A program made the position numbers and the translations under genes. Below are positions 10,101 through 19,000 of a stretch of 64,000 nt of DNA, in pieces (positions within the stretch are counted from its first letter, which is position 1; each line of letters opens with the position of its first letter). This stretch comes from Thysanoteuthis rhombus (taxonomy: Eukaryota > Mollusca > Cephalopoda > Oegopsida > Thysanoteuthidae), in contig OY735222.1 of NCBI GenBank assembly GCA_963457665.1, forward strand, positions 33,438,557-33,502,556, given 5' to 3'. The notes under the pieces are model-generated. The model was not told where the DNA came from and searched no databases. It was given only the letters and a program-made list of their open reading frames with translations.

Positions 10101-11412
10101 CCTCTAATATTTCTGCAATTTTACATCTTGTTTGTGCCACACTTTCCTTCAAAGGTTCCTCCAATTCATTAGTTTTCAAGTTCTGAGGTCTTCCAGACTG
10201 TTCTTTCAGGCTTGAGTACAAAATTTCATTTCTTTTTTTTTTTTTTTTTTTTTTTTTCATTCTAACGAATTGTTCCCGACAATCTTAAAAAAGATTGGTG
10301 AAAGAGTTGAACAACTAGGAAAGAGACAAGACTGAACAAAAATAATAGAGAACGACATAGCTACATGAGCAAAATGAATAATTCTATTTGAAAAACCTCT
10401 TTAGGTTGCCAGACACAAGATACATTTCATTACACAAAAAAAGATTGTTGGTTACTGGTAATAGTACCATGTAACTAGTGTGTATCCTGGTCAAGGTAGG
10501 AAATATTGTACAAATCGGTAAAAAAAAAAAAAAAAACTCCTACAACCAGAGTGAAGATAAGTATGATGATACACACCTAGTATGATATATCTTTGTGTCA
10601 GATGGTATGTAAGACCAGGGCAGGAAACAAGAGAAGTTTAAAACTAGAAAAATCATTTATCTATAATTTTTATATTCAAACAAAGGCTTCATCACTAGAG
10701 TGTGTGAGAAAACCAGGTTTCTGTTTCAAGACTTCTGTAAAAATTAGCGTTTTGAGTTAGGGTATTTTTTTCTCTTCCCCCCCCCCTCCAGTCAACAATA
10801 CATTGTGGAGGAACCCCAGAATCCTATGTACATGATTCATATGTACGGATGTATGTGTACAGACACACACCTGCATGTTCTTGTCTCTGGAAACTGGAAT
10901 ATACATTGAATACTATAACGGATTTCAGAAAATGTAGAAACGTTTTGATAAAACCTTATGCTAAAGACATAAAACTAAGCAGACATTAAAGCTATGATCA
11001 GCCTACCATTAGAATTCAATCTTTTCATTTCATTTTGGGTGTCAATTACTTGCACCTAATTCTCAGGGTTACCAATTAGGATGTTTTTTGCTAGTCCAGT
11101 GTTGACAATATTTAAAAATTCTTTCAATCTTCATGCTTCAAAGTCCAGCGTTGCCAATTAGGACATTTGGTGTTTTCTTTTTTTAATTTTTCATATTTGA
11201 AAGTGACTTCCAGAATTGGAAAAATCACATCTAAACTGACAACACCCCCCACCCCACCCCCAATATCATTCAATGATCAACTAATTTCTTTCTATTTCCA
11301 GGTCGGTGGTACAGAAACAGGAGGATTTATTTGCAAAAAATGCTTAATAAAAGGACATAATCCATTGTCATTTTTTTATCAAAAACCTGATTCCATTTGG
11401 GACCGAGTTTGA
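1053..11412 (+). CDS. FBH1: FBH1 (FBXO18) F-box DNA helicase, C-terminal seven exons (5' part outside window)
   Basis: FBH1 is a nuclear 3'-5' UvrD-family (SF1A) helicase and SCF subunit that removes RAD51 from DNA and remodels stalled forks. Spliced exons 1053-1177, 3304-3376, 5144-5329, 6371-6448, 7495-7595, 9674-9808 and 11302-11412 (809 bp) give about 269 residues to a TGA stop. Visible motifs are GQVAYISRSN (motif IV), HKAKGLEF followed by LDDF (motif V), NLLYVAVTRAK (motif VI, with the arginine finger region), then a Cys-rich tail (CCNNC and CKKC, a zinc-ribbon-like pair). All introns are GT-AG and phases join as 0,1,1,1,0,0. The F-box and Walker A are upstream of the window. Two differences from vertebrate FBH1, recalled from memory: the motif V-VI linker is about 20 residues shorter and the C-terminus ends about 20 residues earlier. 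The family call is confident; the exact end of the second exon is less so. Confidence 0.92.
1395..1530 (+). repeat. Degraded tRNA-derived SINE candidate
   Basis: GTTAGTTCAATTCTCACTAG resembles a Pol III box B, followed by CCATGTGCCAGACTAAGCTGAG. A similar tail is at 23390-23410 (GGTGCCAGACCAAGCTAAG). Box A is poorly preserved. Confidence 0.4.
2216..2650. repeat. Diverged direct repeat pair (2216-2310 and 2560-2650)
   Basis: Both halves share TTTTTATCAAATGAA, TTATCAATTTTTGAC, AGTATTT and TTTTAG(C/T)TGCTTTTCATC in the same order. A minus-strand SINE-like segment (2386-2500) lies between them, possibly inserted into or mobilised with the repeat. Confidence 0.6.
2386..2500 (-). repeat. tRNA-derived SINE, minus strand
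   Basis: On the minus strand, TAGTTCAATCAGTAGAGC is a good Pol III box A and GGGTTAGATTTGATC a box B-like match about 40-50 bases later. The T-rich run at 2383-2399 could be a tail or flank. It is a SINE rather than a functional tRNA because the acceptor and T stems do not pair well. Confidence 0.5.
2621..2739. repeat. Short inverted-repeat (MITE-like) element
   Basis: TTTTAGTTGCTTTT at 2621-2634 and its exact reverse complement AAAAGCAACTAAAA at 2726-2739 bracket 91 bp of non-coding sequence. Its left arm is shared with the direct repeat at 2216-2310. Confidence 0.55.
3304..3376 (+). CDS. FBH1: FBH1 exon: helicase 2A subdomain segment
   Basis: The acceptor TTTCAG precedes GGC CTT GCA. The exon encodes GLASWEFDLLRRLCIF and continues the IG|G junction seen in animal FBH1 (GGIKSFGLDRI). 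The donor chosen is T|GTAATT at 3377, which leaves phase 1 to match the next exon. An alternative donor 14 bases upstream (G|GTTACT) has the same phase and would remove five residues. Confidence 0.78.
3690..3890 (+). repeat. tRNA-derived SINE (family also at 22615-22755)
   Basis: TAGCTCAATGGTAAGAGC is a near-perfect box A and CCGGTTCAATTCCTGC a box B, at tRNA-like spacing. The body contains TCTGGGCCAAATGATACATT, which recurs as TCTAGGCCAACTGACACATT at 22710-22730 after a decayed tRNA head, defining one SINE family. CAATTCCTGCAGCAGCC is duplicated within the head. Confidence 0.7.
4650..4790 (+). repeat. CTCTGCCA-type dispersed repeat, single unit
   Basis: ACCTCTGCCAACAAAGTTGG, then ATATCTCAAAAAGTTC, then TTTGTGTAAGGAAGAATTGA and GGGGTGATTCCAGGATTTTT. 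This is the element type I recall as widespread in marine invertebrates, and it also forms the 53221-53840 element here. Confidence 0.6.
5144..5329 (+). CDS. FBH1: FBH1 exon: accessory helical segment
   Basis: The acceptor is TCCTCTTTCAG and the donor is CAG|GTTAGT. The 186-bp phase 1-1 exon encodes FLSKFPSYWALSRYVKE, then EQYTSNLHKVLSYIEASEV. This aligns with the KFIRRW...KRYV and EKYN...LVQRIEKC segments of vertebrate FBH1 and bridges motifs IV and V. Confidence 0.9.
5590..6280. repeat. GC-rich minisatellite: 12 x 35 bp then 8 x 36 bp, in FBH1 intron
   Basis: Anchoring on GTTCT (GTTTT-type variants in two units), successive units start at 5598, 5633 and so on to 5983 (constant 35-bp step, 12 units). 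They then start at 6019, 6055 and so on to 6271 (constant 36-bp step, 8 units). The core is CCCACTATGTTCTTGCCCTG in the first block and CCCACGATGTTCTCGTCCTG in the second. Because it lacks stop-forming triplets it is open in all frames and produces spurious Pro/Cys-rich ORFs. It sits between two well-spliced FBH1 exons, so it is intronic. Confidence 0.93.
6371..6448 (+). CDS. FBH1: FBH1 exon: motif V (HKAKGLEF)
   Basis: The acceptor CTTCTCTTACAG follows a pyrimidine tract, and the donor is TAG|GTGAGT. The 78-bp phase 1-1 exon encodes DVIFTTAHKAKGLEFSTVK followed by ILDDFNI. TTAHKAKGLEF is the diagnostic motif V of UvrD-type helicases, which contacts DNA and ATP. Confidence 0.93.
   Translation: MLSLPQLTKRKVWNLAPLRFWMISI
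6960..7290 (+). repeat. Long dispersed repeat, copy 1 (copy 2 at 45440-45850)
   Basis: Order-conserved blocks shared with 45440-45850 are CATAAATGAAT, TGTACCAGAAC, AATACCAGC(A/T)CAAGATTTG, GGCTATAG/TTTTAGCCCC and AGAGA...TGT(T/A)GCCCACT, then CTACGGTGATTTGAT against CTTCAGTGATTCGAT. Identity is partial. It lies inside an FBH1 intron. Confidence 0.65.
7495..7595 (+). CDS. FBH1: FBH1 exon: motif VI (YVAVTRAK)
   Basis: The acceptor is CTCTTTTTATAG and the donor is GGG|GTAAGT. The exon encodes DTHEERNLLYVAVTRAKSSL and then about 14 more residues ending EKSG. NLLYVAVTRA carries the motif VI arginine used in ATP hydrolysis. A small phase 1-1 exon could be missing in the intron before it, because the linker from motif V is short for the family. 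Confidence 0.93.
7725..7935 (+). repeat. tRNA-head SINE-like sequence
   Basis: GAGTGGCCTAATGGTTAGCAGC is a strong box A. CAGTTTGCATTCAC is a weak box B. An ATT microsatellite (7799-7826) follows. It belongs to the head type seen on the minus strand at 32042-32200. Confidence 0.5.
9674..9808 (+). CDS. FBH1: FBH1 exon: Cys-rich C-terminal tail, first half
   Basis: The acceptor is CCCGACAG and the donor is TTG|GTATGT. The exon is 45 codons in phase 0-0. It encodes a C-terminal segment with the cluster QCCCNNCHEE, corresponding to the C-x3-C half of the zinc-ribbon-like tail of FBH1 (CCVGQC in vertebrates, recalled). It ends VVEKKKIRL. Confidence 0.86.
10020..10260 (-). mobile_element. Mariner-family transposase N-terminal fragment, degraded
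   Basis: The minus strand reads SSLKEQSGRPQNLKTNELEE, then LKESVAQTRCKIAEILEVKQ STV. This is the second helix-turn-helix of mariner transposases (..SGRP.K....ELE.LLEE....TQ.ELAE.L.V.Q.TIS..). No catalytic domain follows, and the frame degenerates downstream. A 31-base T run at 10229-10259 abuts the N-terminal side. It lies in the last FBH1 intron. Confidence 0.7.
11302..11412 (+). CDS. FBH1: FBH1 terminal exon with stop codon
   Basis: The acceptor is TCTATTTCCAG. The exon encodes VGGTETGGFICKKCLIKGH, continues through PLSFFYQKPDSIWDRV and stops at TGA 11410-11412. GGFICKKC supplies the second CxxC of the tail, and PLSFF matches the PLAFL segment of animal FBH1. Confidence 0.9.
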   Translation, partial: VGGTETGGFICKKCLIKGHNPLSFFYQKPDSIWDRV

Positions 11413-11830
11413 TTTCATCTACCATTTGTCATCATATATAATCACTTGCAATTTGTTCCGACTCTCTCTCTAGAGGTAATTATCTCTATAAATGTCAGTC
11501 GTTCATTGAGGAAGCAAAATAAAACATGATTCCTTTTGGTCATACCTCTTAATTCATAAGGGATGACAAAAAAGAATTGAAATTTTCCTTTTCCTTCTCT
11601 TGACCTGAAGCTTCCTAATTATTAATACTGAAGATGGCACTCTTTCCATCACATAAAGCCATAGCAATCTGAGTATCACTAGTGGCCTGTATTTCCTCAG
11701 TGTTACCCACATATGGCTTGGAATATCCTCTGTACATCTATGTATAGGAAAATTATTTTTGTAACATTAAAGACCATGAGTTTATTAGGTGATCTTAACT
11801 GTAGCTATTGATATCATAAATTAAAGATGC
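11413..11830 (+). other. FBH1 3' UTR and candidate poly(A) signals
   Basis: After the stop the sequence is non-coding. A canonical AATAAA lies at 11518-11523, and ATTAAA-type variants lie near 11765 and 11821. The mRNA end is inferred only from these motifs. Confidence 0.5.
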
Positions 11831-12099
11831 CGGTCTTTTATAAACCTCAATGTGTGATACTTGTTATCATTTATTTAGTGTTTACCTCTTGTACTGCGTT
11901 ATAAATCACCACAATGGTAAACACAAACTCTCAAACATTATCCAGAAATTGTCTAGGCAAAAATAAATATTTAAGAATTATTCCTCTGTGTCTTAAACCT
12001 AGTTGGGGAATTTCATTTTATCAACTCCACTTTGAATATCAAAAAATTCAGAAGTTTTTGTGTACATTCTCTTATTTCTAATGAAATATTTTCTATGAT

Positions 12100-12440
12100 T
12101 TGATCAGATACTGTTTGACTATTCACTCAGATTATAGACCTATCAAATTAACACATTTATTACTGTTGCCAACAGTTGGAAAGAGACACTTGGAATTTTG
12201 GGGATGCATGATGAGGAAGGAAAACTCGGAAAATTTAATACTCACAGGGTGCGTCAAAGGCAAGAGAAACAGAAGAGCAGCGTGTAACCTACTTGACAAG
12301 TTTGAGCAAATGGATGGCGGATCGAGTACCAGAAAGTCAACGGAAGCAAAAATTGCTGAAAAATGAAAAAGTAAAAAAAAAAAAAAAAAAATGGAAACTG
12401 GAAAGCCACGGTTGTCCACATCCTGAAGGGACATGGCTCA
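12100..12440 (+). mobile_element. LINE 3' fragment (reverse transcriptase C-terminal end)
   Basis: The + strand reads [20 protein letters not shown] then [13 protein letters not shown], a variant of the FFGH.MRKE..ENL.LTG.V.GKR.RGR segment that closes many RTE-like LINE polyproteins. It is frameshifted afterwards, with an A run at 12374-12391 and a continuation near DVLKGHGT at 12420-12440. Confidence 0.65.
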
Positions 12441-12740
12441 TTGAGATATTTCTTTCATCTTAATTTCAATTGCTTTTTTTATCCCAGATCATCATTCTAA
12501 GATCATAAGTGAGCAACGTAGAACAGAAATAATTCAGTCCCTTATTTCTAATACTACTAATGTATGTAAACAAAGATGGCTGCATACTGGTGTTTGGAGA
12601 AATTTAGCAATAAAGGCATATGGCTCAATTTGAATAACTGCTGCCAGTTGGCCTTTTTTGTTCTAATAAGTAAGGCAACCGCTATAGAAAAGCAGGCTCT
12701 TGGGGATATGGATACAAGTTGGAACCTTCCAGAGGTTTAT

Positions 12741-13040
12741 TCTTAATCTCCAATCCATTCTTCTTAATCTCCAATCCATTCTTCTTAATCTCCAATCCAT
12801 TCTTCTTAATCTCCAATCCATTCTTCTTAATCTCCAATCCATTCTTCTTAATCTCCAATCCATTCTTCTTAATCTCCAATCCATTCTTCTTAATCTCCAA
12901 TCCATTCTTCTTAATCTCCAATCCATTCTTCTTAATCTCCAATCCATTCTTCTTAATCTCCAATCCATTCTTCTTAATCTCCAATCCATTCTTCTTAATC
13001 TCCAATCCATTCTTCTAAATCTCCAATCCATTCTTCTAAA
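12741..13040. repeat. 21-bp minisatellite, about 14 copies
   Basis: The unit TTAATCTCCAATCCATTCTTC repeats with an exact 21-bp step (12743, 12764 and so on) to about 13038. The last two units change TTCTTAA to TTCTAAA. The period is a multiple of three, so it appears open in several frames as 7-residue repeats. Copies are almost identical, indicating recent expansion. Confidence 0.95.
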
Positions 13041-13059
13041 TAGCAATCATAGAATGATG

Positions 13060-13345
13060 ATCTAGAAGTCATTAGCAAACTTAAATGGCCGTGGGCAAAA
13101 TTGAGAGGATATCAGACAACTGCTGGACATTGTGACTCGCAGGGATCCCTAGAGATCATAATCAAAGTTGTGGCCAGCAAGAGATGAGATGACTTGATGT
13201 TCTGGACAAGTTCAGAATGGTTTTGCTCCTTGACACTTGGGAGTGAAAAATTTGCAGATCTTAAGGAAGGCCTACATCCAACTATGAACTTTGAAAGGCT
13301 GATTAATGATAGTCACTTGTCATGAATTATTAATGAATAAGTCAT
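13060..13345 (+). mobile_element. Decayed RTE-type LINE 3' end
   Basis: It shares order with better copies at 14640 and 32590: ATTAGCAAACTTAAATGGCC, ACAACTGCTGGACATTGTGA, AGGGATCCCTAGAGATCA, CTGGACAAGTTCAGAA, CTTAAGGAAGGCCTACATCC and AAAGGCTGATTAATGATAG. It is heavily mutated and abuts the 21-bp minisatellite. Confidence 0.6.
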
Positions 13346-13569
13346 TTAAAAAAAATTTTTTTTAAATTTTTAGATTCTTGATAATTATGAAAATTAATTC
13401 AGTAGCCATATAGATTTTAGGAGACTAGACACATAAACAATTTTTTATTCAATAGAATAAATGTGATTAATGAGAGTAAATTGCATTGTTATGCCTCATG
13501 GCTTAAATAGTTACATATTCCCCACTGGTGCCTAAGGTTAGTGGTCAAGCCAAAGTTAAAAGCCCTGAT

Positions 13570-13900
13570 TCCAATTGCTGATCTTCTTGGCAAGCAGGGC
13601 ATTTTCACTGGGAAGATTTCTATAATACAATCCTCTTAATCTCAGTCTTCTCCCCTCACCCACCAAACTTAGCTTTGTGCTAAGCCAGAATAGATGTTTT
13701 TAGTGAGGAGGTCTGTTTTGTGGCCGACATGGTTGCATAATTCCTATTGGTACCAGTGGCAAGTGTTTGAGCTAAGAAAACAAGGATACTGAATGCTGAT
13801 TTTCTAGGCAGACAAGCTCTCCTCATTTGGAGGAGTTGTATTACACAATCTTCCTCCCAAGATTTACCTCCCCTTCCAATTTGGGCTTGTGCTAAGCAAA
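13570..13900. repeat. Diverged direct duplication (13570-13685 and 13788-13900)
   Basis: Both parts read TGCTGAT(C)TTCT.GGCA.(G/A)CA, then a run resembling ATACAATC(C)TC, then TT.GGCTT(G)TGTGCTAAG. The copies are about 218 bp apart. Function is unknown. Confidence 0.5.
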
Positions 13901-14639
13901 GTTGAATAAATATCCAGAATAAATTTTTGTAGATTGAATTCAGCAATGGATCCTAGCTTTTTGGATTTATAATGATTATACACCCGATGAGGGCTGAAGA
14001 ATTGATCGGCCAAAACAGTGTGTTGACAACATCAACGATCCAATTGTCTGAACAAAATTTTGAAATTCTAGAATGTCGAACTTTCTCAAAGTTATAGCCA
14101 ATTTATAATGATTAGGTTTCGATAATTTTTTCATAACTGATTGTCAAAAACTTTTTTTTTTTAATATCCAACTGATATTTTTTTGTGTATTACGGACTTA
14201 TGTTTCCAAATAAAAATTTTTTTCTCTCCTTTATTGTAAATATTGAAAATAAATATCTACACTTTATATATTTATGTCTATGATGTATATCACTGTTGAT
14301 TGCATGATGTATTTAAATGAAACAAATACGATACCTTTTACTCTGTATTAAAATGAGCCTTTTTTTTTCCTTTATTTTATCTGTTTATAATTTATAAAAG
14401 ACAGAAAAACGAAAAACTACTCCGGTTATGCATTGGATAGAAAATCTTTTTTCATTTTTTATTATATAACCCTTTGCTTCATAGTGGAGCAATAGTTGAC
14501 TAGTCTTGAAGACCATTACCACTATTCTTTTGATCCTCACTACTTAAGCTTAGTAAATGTATCCCTCCTTCCCTAATCTGATTTGTCAGGTCAGAGTGAA
14601 GTTATTTGTACAGAATTATTAGAATTCTAGACAGCACAA

Positions 14640-14945
14640 TACATCCGAGAAAAGACAAGAGTCAGGCACATCATAGAATCCATTAAAAATCTCAAATGGC
14701 GGTGGGTTGGCTATGTTGCAAGAATGGCGGACAACCGATAAATATTATGACTGACGACATGGATCCCCCAGGATCACATGCACAACCGAGGCCGGCAGAA
14801 TATTAGATGGAGAGACGAGCTAGATAAGTTCAGGAAGTACTGGCTCCGCGACGCCCATGATAGAGAAGTGTGGCAAATCCTGGGGAAGGTCTATGTCCAA
14901 TGACGGACGTTAAAAGACTGATGATGATTAGAATTCAATCAATTA
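14640..14945 (+). mobile_element. RTE-type LINE 3' end
   Basis: Conceptual translation gives LKWRWVGYVARMADNR, a frame change, then NRGRQNIRWRDELDKFRKYW and LRDAHDREVWQILGKVYVQ before a stop. The KW.W.GH.AR..DNRW...GR...RW.D pattern closes RTE-clade polyproteins, and the GATGATGAT tail is typical of RTE 3' ends. It is 5'-truncated. Confidence 0.8.
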
Positions 14946-15079
14946 TGACTTTATCATAAGAACTAGCTGAAAAACATCATCTCAGAGTACTAGGATTTCA
15001 ACACACTCTGCATTTTAGGTTGGATTGAAGGCCTTACGATGCTAGCTAGTGCCTTCATGCTGGCTATGGCATCAGCCAT

Positions 15080-15200
15080 CTCTTCCTAGGCTTCCTATAT
15101 CACAAGTTTCTCTTGTCATATGCAAAATAGACTCAGAGGCAACAAACACCTGAAATGGTTTCACTCACTTCACAATTCTTGCTTACAACCCTTGGTATTC
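15080..15200. repeat. SINE-associated segment (relative at 31975-32045)
   Basis: AAATAGACTCAGAGGCAACA and CACCTGAAATGGTTTCACTC match AAATAGACTCAGAAGTGACA and CACCTGAATTCATGTCACTC at 31990-32035. Confidence 0.55.
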
Positions 15201-15842
15201 CCAACAGGTCATCCATCTGGGCACTAACCAGGCTCAACATTGCTCAATTTCAGTGATCACATGAGAACTGATGTATATAATGTAATTTAACTATAAGCCA
15301 CCTTAGAATGAAAACACTTAAACATAAGGAATCTTAATTCTCAGGTCCTAAATAAGGTTTGGTAAGCAGTGGAGGAATTTGTTTTGTTTTTTTTTGGGGG
15401 GGGTCAGGGAGATTATTTTAGGTGGAGCTTGTCATATGACCAAATACCTTGGCAGTTGGTCGTACAGGAGACTGATGGTTGTCCTAGAATTTTAAGTGGG
15501 GCTTGAATTGGCCAAGAGCTGTTGCTATAGGATCTTGGATTGGCTAAAATGTGGCCAGGGTTTAGATGTTAATTTTGGAATTGAGAGAATCAGTTTGAGG
15601 ATTTGATTCAAGAGCTGCATGTCTATGTCCCATTCTGTTGGGGGGAAAAAGCAACCAGCATTGTGGAGGAAATAATTGTTGCATTCCTGTCCCTTTCTTA
15701 TAATTACTAACTAAGCCACATCAACAATATCGACTGAAAAATGGCAACAATAAATTGTACACTGATTAAGAAGAAAATTTTTTTTTTTTTTTTTTCAAAA
15801 TGTCTTACTTTGAAACATTCCCCGAAATCCATTAAGTACAAA

Positions 15843-15920
15843 TTTGGTTGAGCTATGCTAACGTTTAGGCTGGGGTACAGTGACAAACAGAGCCAGTTGT
15901 TTTATATAATAGAAGATGGA
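15843..15920 (-). repeat. Dispersed repeat, minus copy (plus copy at 58632-58760)
   Basis: The reverse complement contains ATATAAAACAACTGGCTC, GTCACTG and CTCAACCAAATTTG in the same order as the + strand at 58640-58725. It abuts the 3' end of the minus-strand LINE. Confidence 0.6.
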
Positions 15921-16019
15921 AGTAATATTAAAATTTTTGCAATATTTATGCATATATCTTGCTTTTTGTTTGGGAGTTTTATTTTCATTTTTTTCAGAAA
16001 TGTTCAATTTGTTGGTTTC

Positions 16020-19000
16020 TTTGTTAGAAGTTTAATTATCATATTCATTTTTAAAGCTATTCATTGTTTTAGCTTCTATTATTCTGGATCTTGATCCATT
16101 AATTTGTTCCAATAGTTGACAACTCTCTGCAAGAAGCCCTTTGAATTTTTTCTGCAATATACTTATGTAATTGTTTTTTGTTTTTTTTGTTTTTGTTTTT
16201 TTTTTTTTTTTTGTTTTTTGTTTTTTTTCATTCATTATATTGAATTTTGGGGCTTGAATGTTGTTGAGGCCTTTGATAATTTTAAATATTTGTAATGTGT
16301 CTTCTCTTGTTCTCCTTTCTTCTAATATTGTTAGTTTTCATTTTTCAAGTCTTTCTTCATAGAGATGGGCTTTTAGTTCTGGAACAAGTTTTGTTGCTCT
16401 TCTGTGGATATTTTCAAATTTCTCTAGATCATTTTTTGCAATTTGAGGACCACGCTTGCACTGCATATTCTAATTGTGGTCTTATGTATAATATTTCAAA
16501 TGTTTTTATATCAAGGACTTGCATCTGCTTTTTATTATTTCAGTTATTTTTGCTGCTTCTTTAATAATTTTTGATATATGGTTATGGATTTGGAGTTTTG
16601 ATGTTATAATTATGCCAAGATCTTTTTTCTTATTCTTTGGTTTCCGATTTTTTATTATTCATGTAGGTAGTTTTTTTTTCTTTTTCCCCTTATATGCATT
16701 ACTGTGTAATTGCCATGTTTTAGACCAATTTTCTAATTTTTTATGTCTTTACCTAATTTTGTTGAATTGTTTTGATCTTTTGCTGTACTGTGAATTTTTG
16801 TGTCTTCAGCAAATATGCTATATTTGGATTGTAATATTTTTGGTAAATCTCCGATCCATAATATAAAATATTTGGCCTGATACTGAGTCTTGCAACTCAC
16901 ACCTGTTCATTCCTTTCCATTCTGACTTCATACCATTCATTGTTACACATTGTTTCTTCCCTGTTAAGTCTTCTAGCCATATTAAAATGTTTCTTTTGAT
17001 GTGAGATTTTAGTTTTCATAATAATCTTCTATGAGGTGCCGAGTCAAAAGCCTTACTGAAATCAAGATCTATTTTATCAAATGGGTTTCTTACATTGCCT
17101 AGGTTTGTCCATTCCTCCAATGTTGTCAATTGATTGGTTAGACATGATTTACCTGGTATAAAACCATGTTGTGTAACTGGAATTATGCTGTGTGTCATAC
17201 ATTGTTTTCTTAATCAATTTTTCTAATATTTTTCTACTTGTTATATACTGAAATTGGTCTGTAGTTAGAAGCTGATTTTTTTGTCTCCTTTTTTTATGTA
17301 TTGTTATGATTAGTGTTTTTCAAATCTTGAGGTAATTTCCCTTCAGATATGGATTTGTTGAACATTTGTAATTGGTTTGTATAATTCACCTGCTGCTATT
17401 TGTAGTATTTTAGGGTGTATGTTATCTGGTCCTATTGCTTTATATATGTTGAAGTTTCTTTGTATACTTCATTATATGTATATTTCATCAATTTCTTAGT
17501 TTCTATGCTGGATTAATCTAAATATTTTGGTTTGAAGTCCTTTTCTATGTAATAGGAGGTTTTTTTAAATTGTGTAGTAAAATACTTATTTATTTCATTT
17601 GCACATTCTTTTTGTTTTACATACTATTCCTTGGGTTTTTTTTTTAATTTTCTTATGAGTTTTATGATGATCTTCTAGTTTGCATATTTATAGAAATCCC
17701 TTTCTTTTTCTTTTTCGTTTTTTTCTTTTTCTTTTTTTTCCTCTTTTTCTTTTTCGTTTTTCCTCTTTTTCTTTTTCGTTTTTTTTTTTCTTTTTCTTTT
17801 TCGTTTTTTTTTTTCTTTTTCTTTTTCGTTTTTTTTTTTCTTTTTCTTTTTCGTTTTTTTCTCTTTTTCTTTTTCTTTTTCGTTTTTTTTTTTTCTTTTT
17901 CTTTTTCGTTTTTTTCTCTTTTTCTTTTTCGTTTTTTTCTCTTTTTCTTTTTCGTTTTTTTCTCTTTTTCTTTTTCGTTTTTTTTCTTTTTCTTTCTTTC
18001 TCTTTTTCTTTCTTTCTCTCTTTTTCTTTCTTTCTCTCTTTTTCTTTCTTTCTCTCTTTTTCTTTCTTTCTCTCTTTTTCTTTCTTTCTCTCTTTTTCTT
18101 TCTTTCTTTCTCTTTTTCTTTCTTTCTCTTTTTCTTTCTTTCTCTTTCTTTCTTTCTCTTTTTCTTTTTCTCTTTTTCTTTCTTTTTCTTTCTTTCTCTC
18201 TTTTTCTTTCTTTCTCTCTTTTTCTTTCTTTCTCTTTTTTCTTTCTTTCTCTTTTTTTCTTTCTTTCTCTTTTTTTCTTTCTTTCTCTTTTTTTCTTTCT
18301 TTCTCTTTTTTTCTTTCTTTCTCTTTTTTTCTTTCTTTCTCTTTTTTTCTTTCTTTCTCTTTTTTTTCTTTCTTTCTCTTTTTTTTCTTTCTTTCTCTTT
18401 TTTTTCTTTCTTTCTCTTTTTTTTCTTTCTTTCTCTTTTTTTTCTTTCTTTCTCTTTTTTTTCTTTCTTTCTCTTTTTTTTCTTTCTTTCTCTTTTTTTT
18501 CTTTCTTTCTCTTTTTTTTCTTTCTTTCTCTTTTTTTTCTTTCTTTCTCTTTTTTTTCTTTCTTTCTCTTTTTTTTCTTTCTTTCTCTTTTTTTTCTTTC
18601 TTTCTCTTTTTTTTCTTTCTTTCTCTTTTTTTTCTTTCTTTCTCTTTTTTTTCTTTCTTTCTCTTTTTTTTCTTTCTTTCTCTTTTTTGTACTTGATTTT
18701 ATTCACGATTGCATTTGATTTTTCTGTCTAGTTTGGCTGTATTATATATTTCTATGCAGTATTGCACATATTTAATTATGGTTTTGTTTTTCAGATATCT
18801 TTTCCAAGCACATTTTTTTTTCTTTTTCTTTTATAGCCTTTTTAGTTTGTTTGTTAGACCAAGGTGGTTTATAGTGTTTTTCATTTGTATTTTAGTTTGT
18901 CATTTTTGAACACTAACACCCATTTAATGTTGAAATGTTGTCTTGATATTTCCTTGGTTGCATTTGAAGTCATATTCGTTTTGATAGTTCTCATTGTTTG

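Noticed and set aside
12663..13065. Heptad-like repeat proteins (LNLQSIL, ISNPFFL, RRMDWRL) on both strands
   Set aside because: The 21-bp minisatellite has a period divisible by three, so every frame yields 7-residue repeats. There is no start context or flanking coding sequence.
17675..18706. 343-residue Lys/Arg/Glu frame (minus) and 338-residue Phe/Ser/Leu frame (plus)
   Set aside because: Both are translations of the pyrimidine tract and not protein-like.
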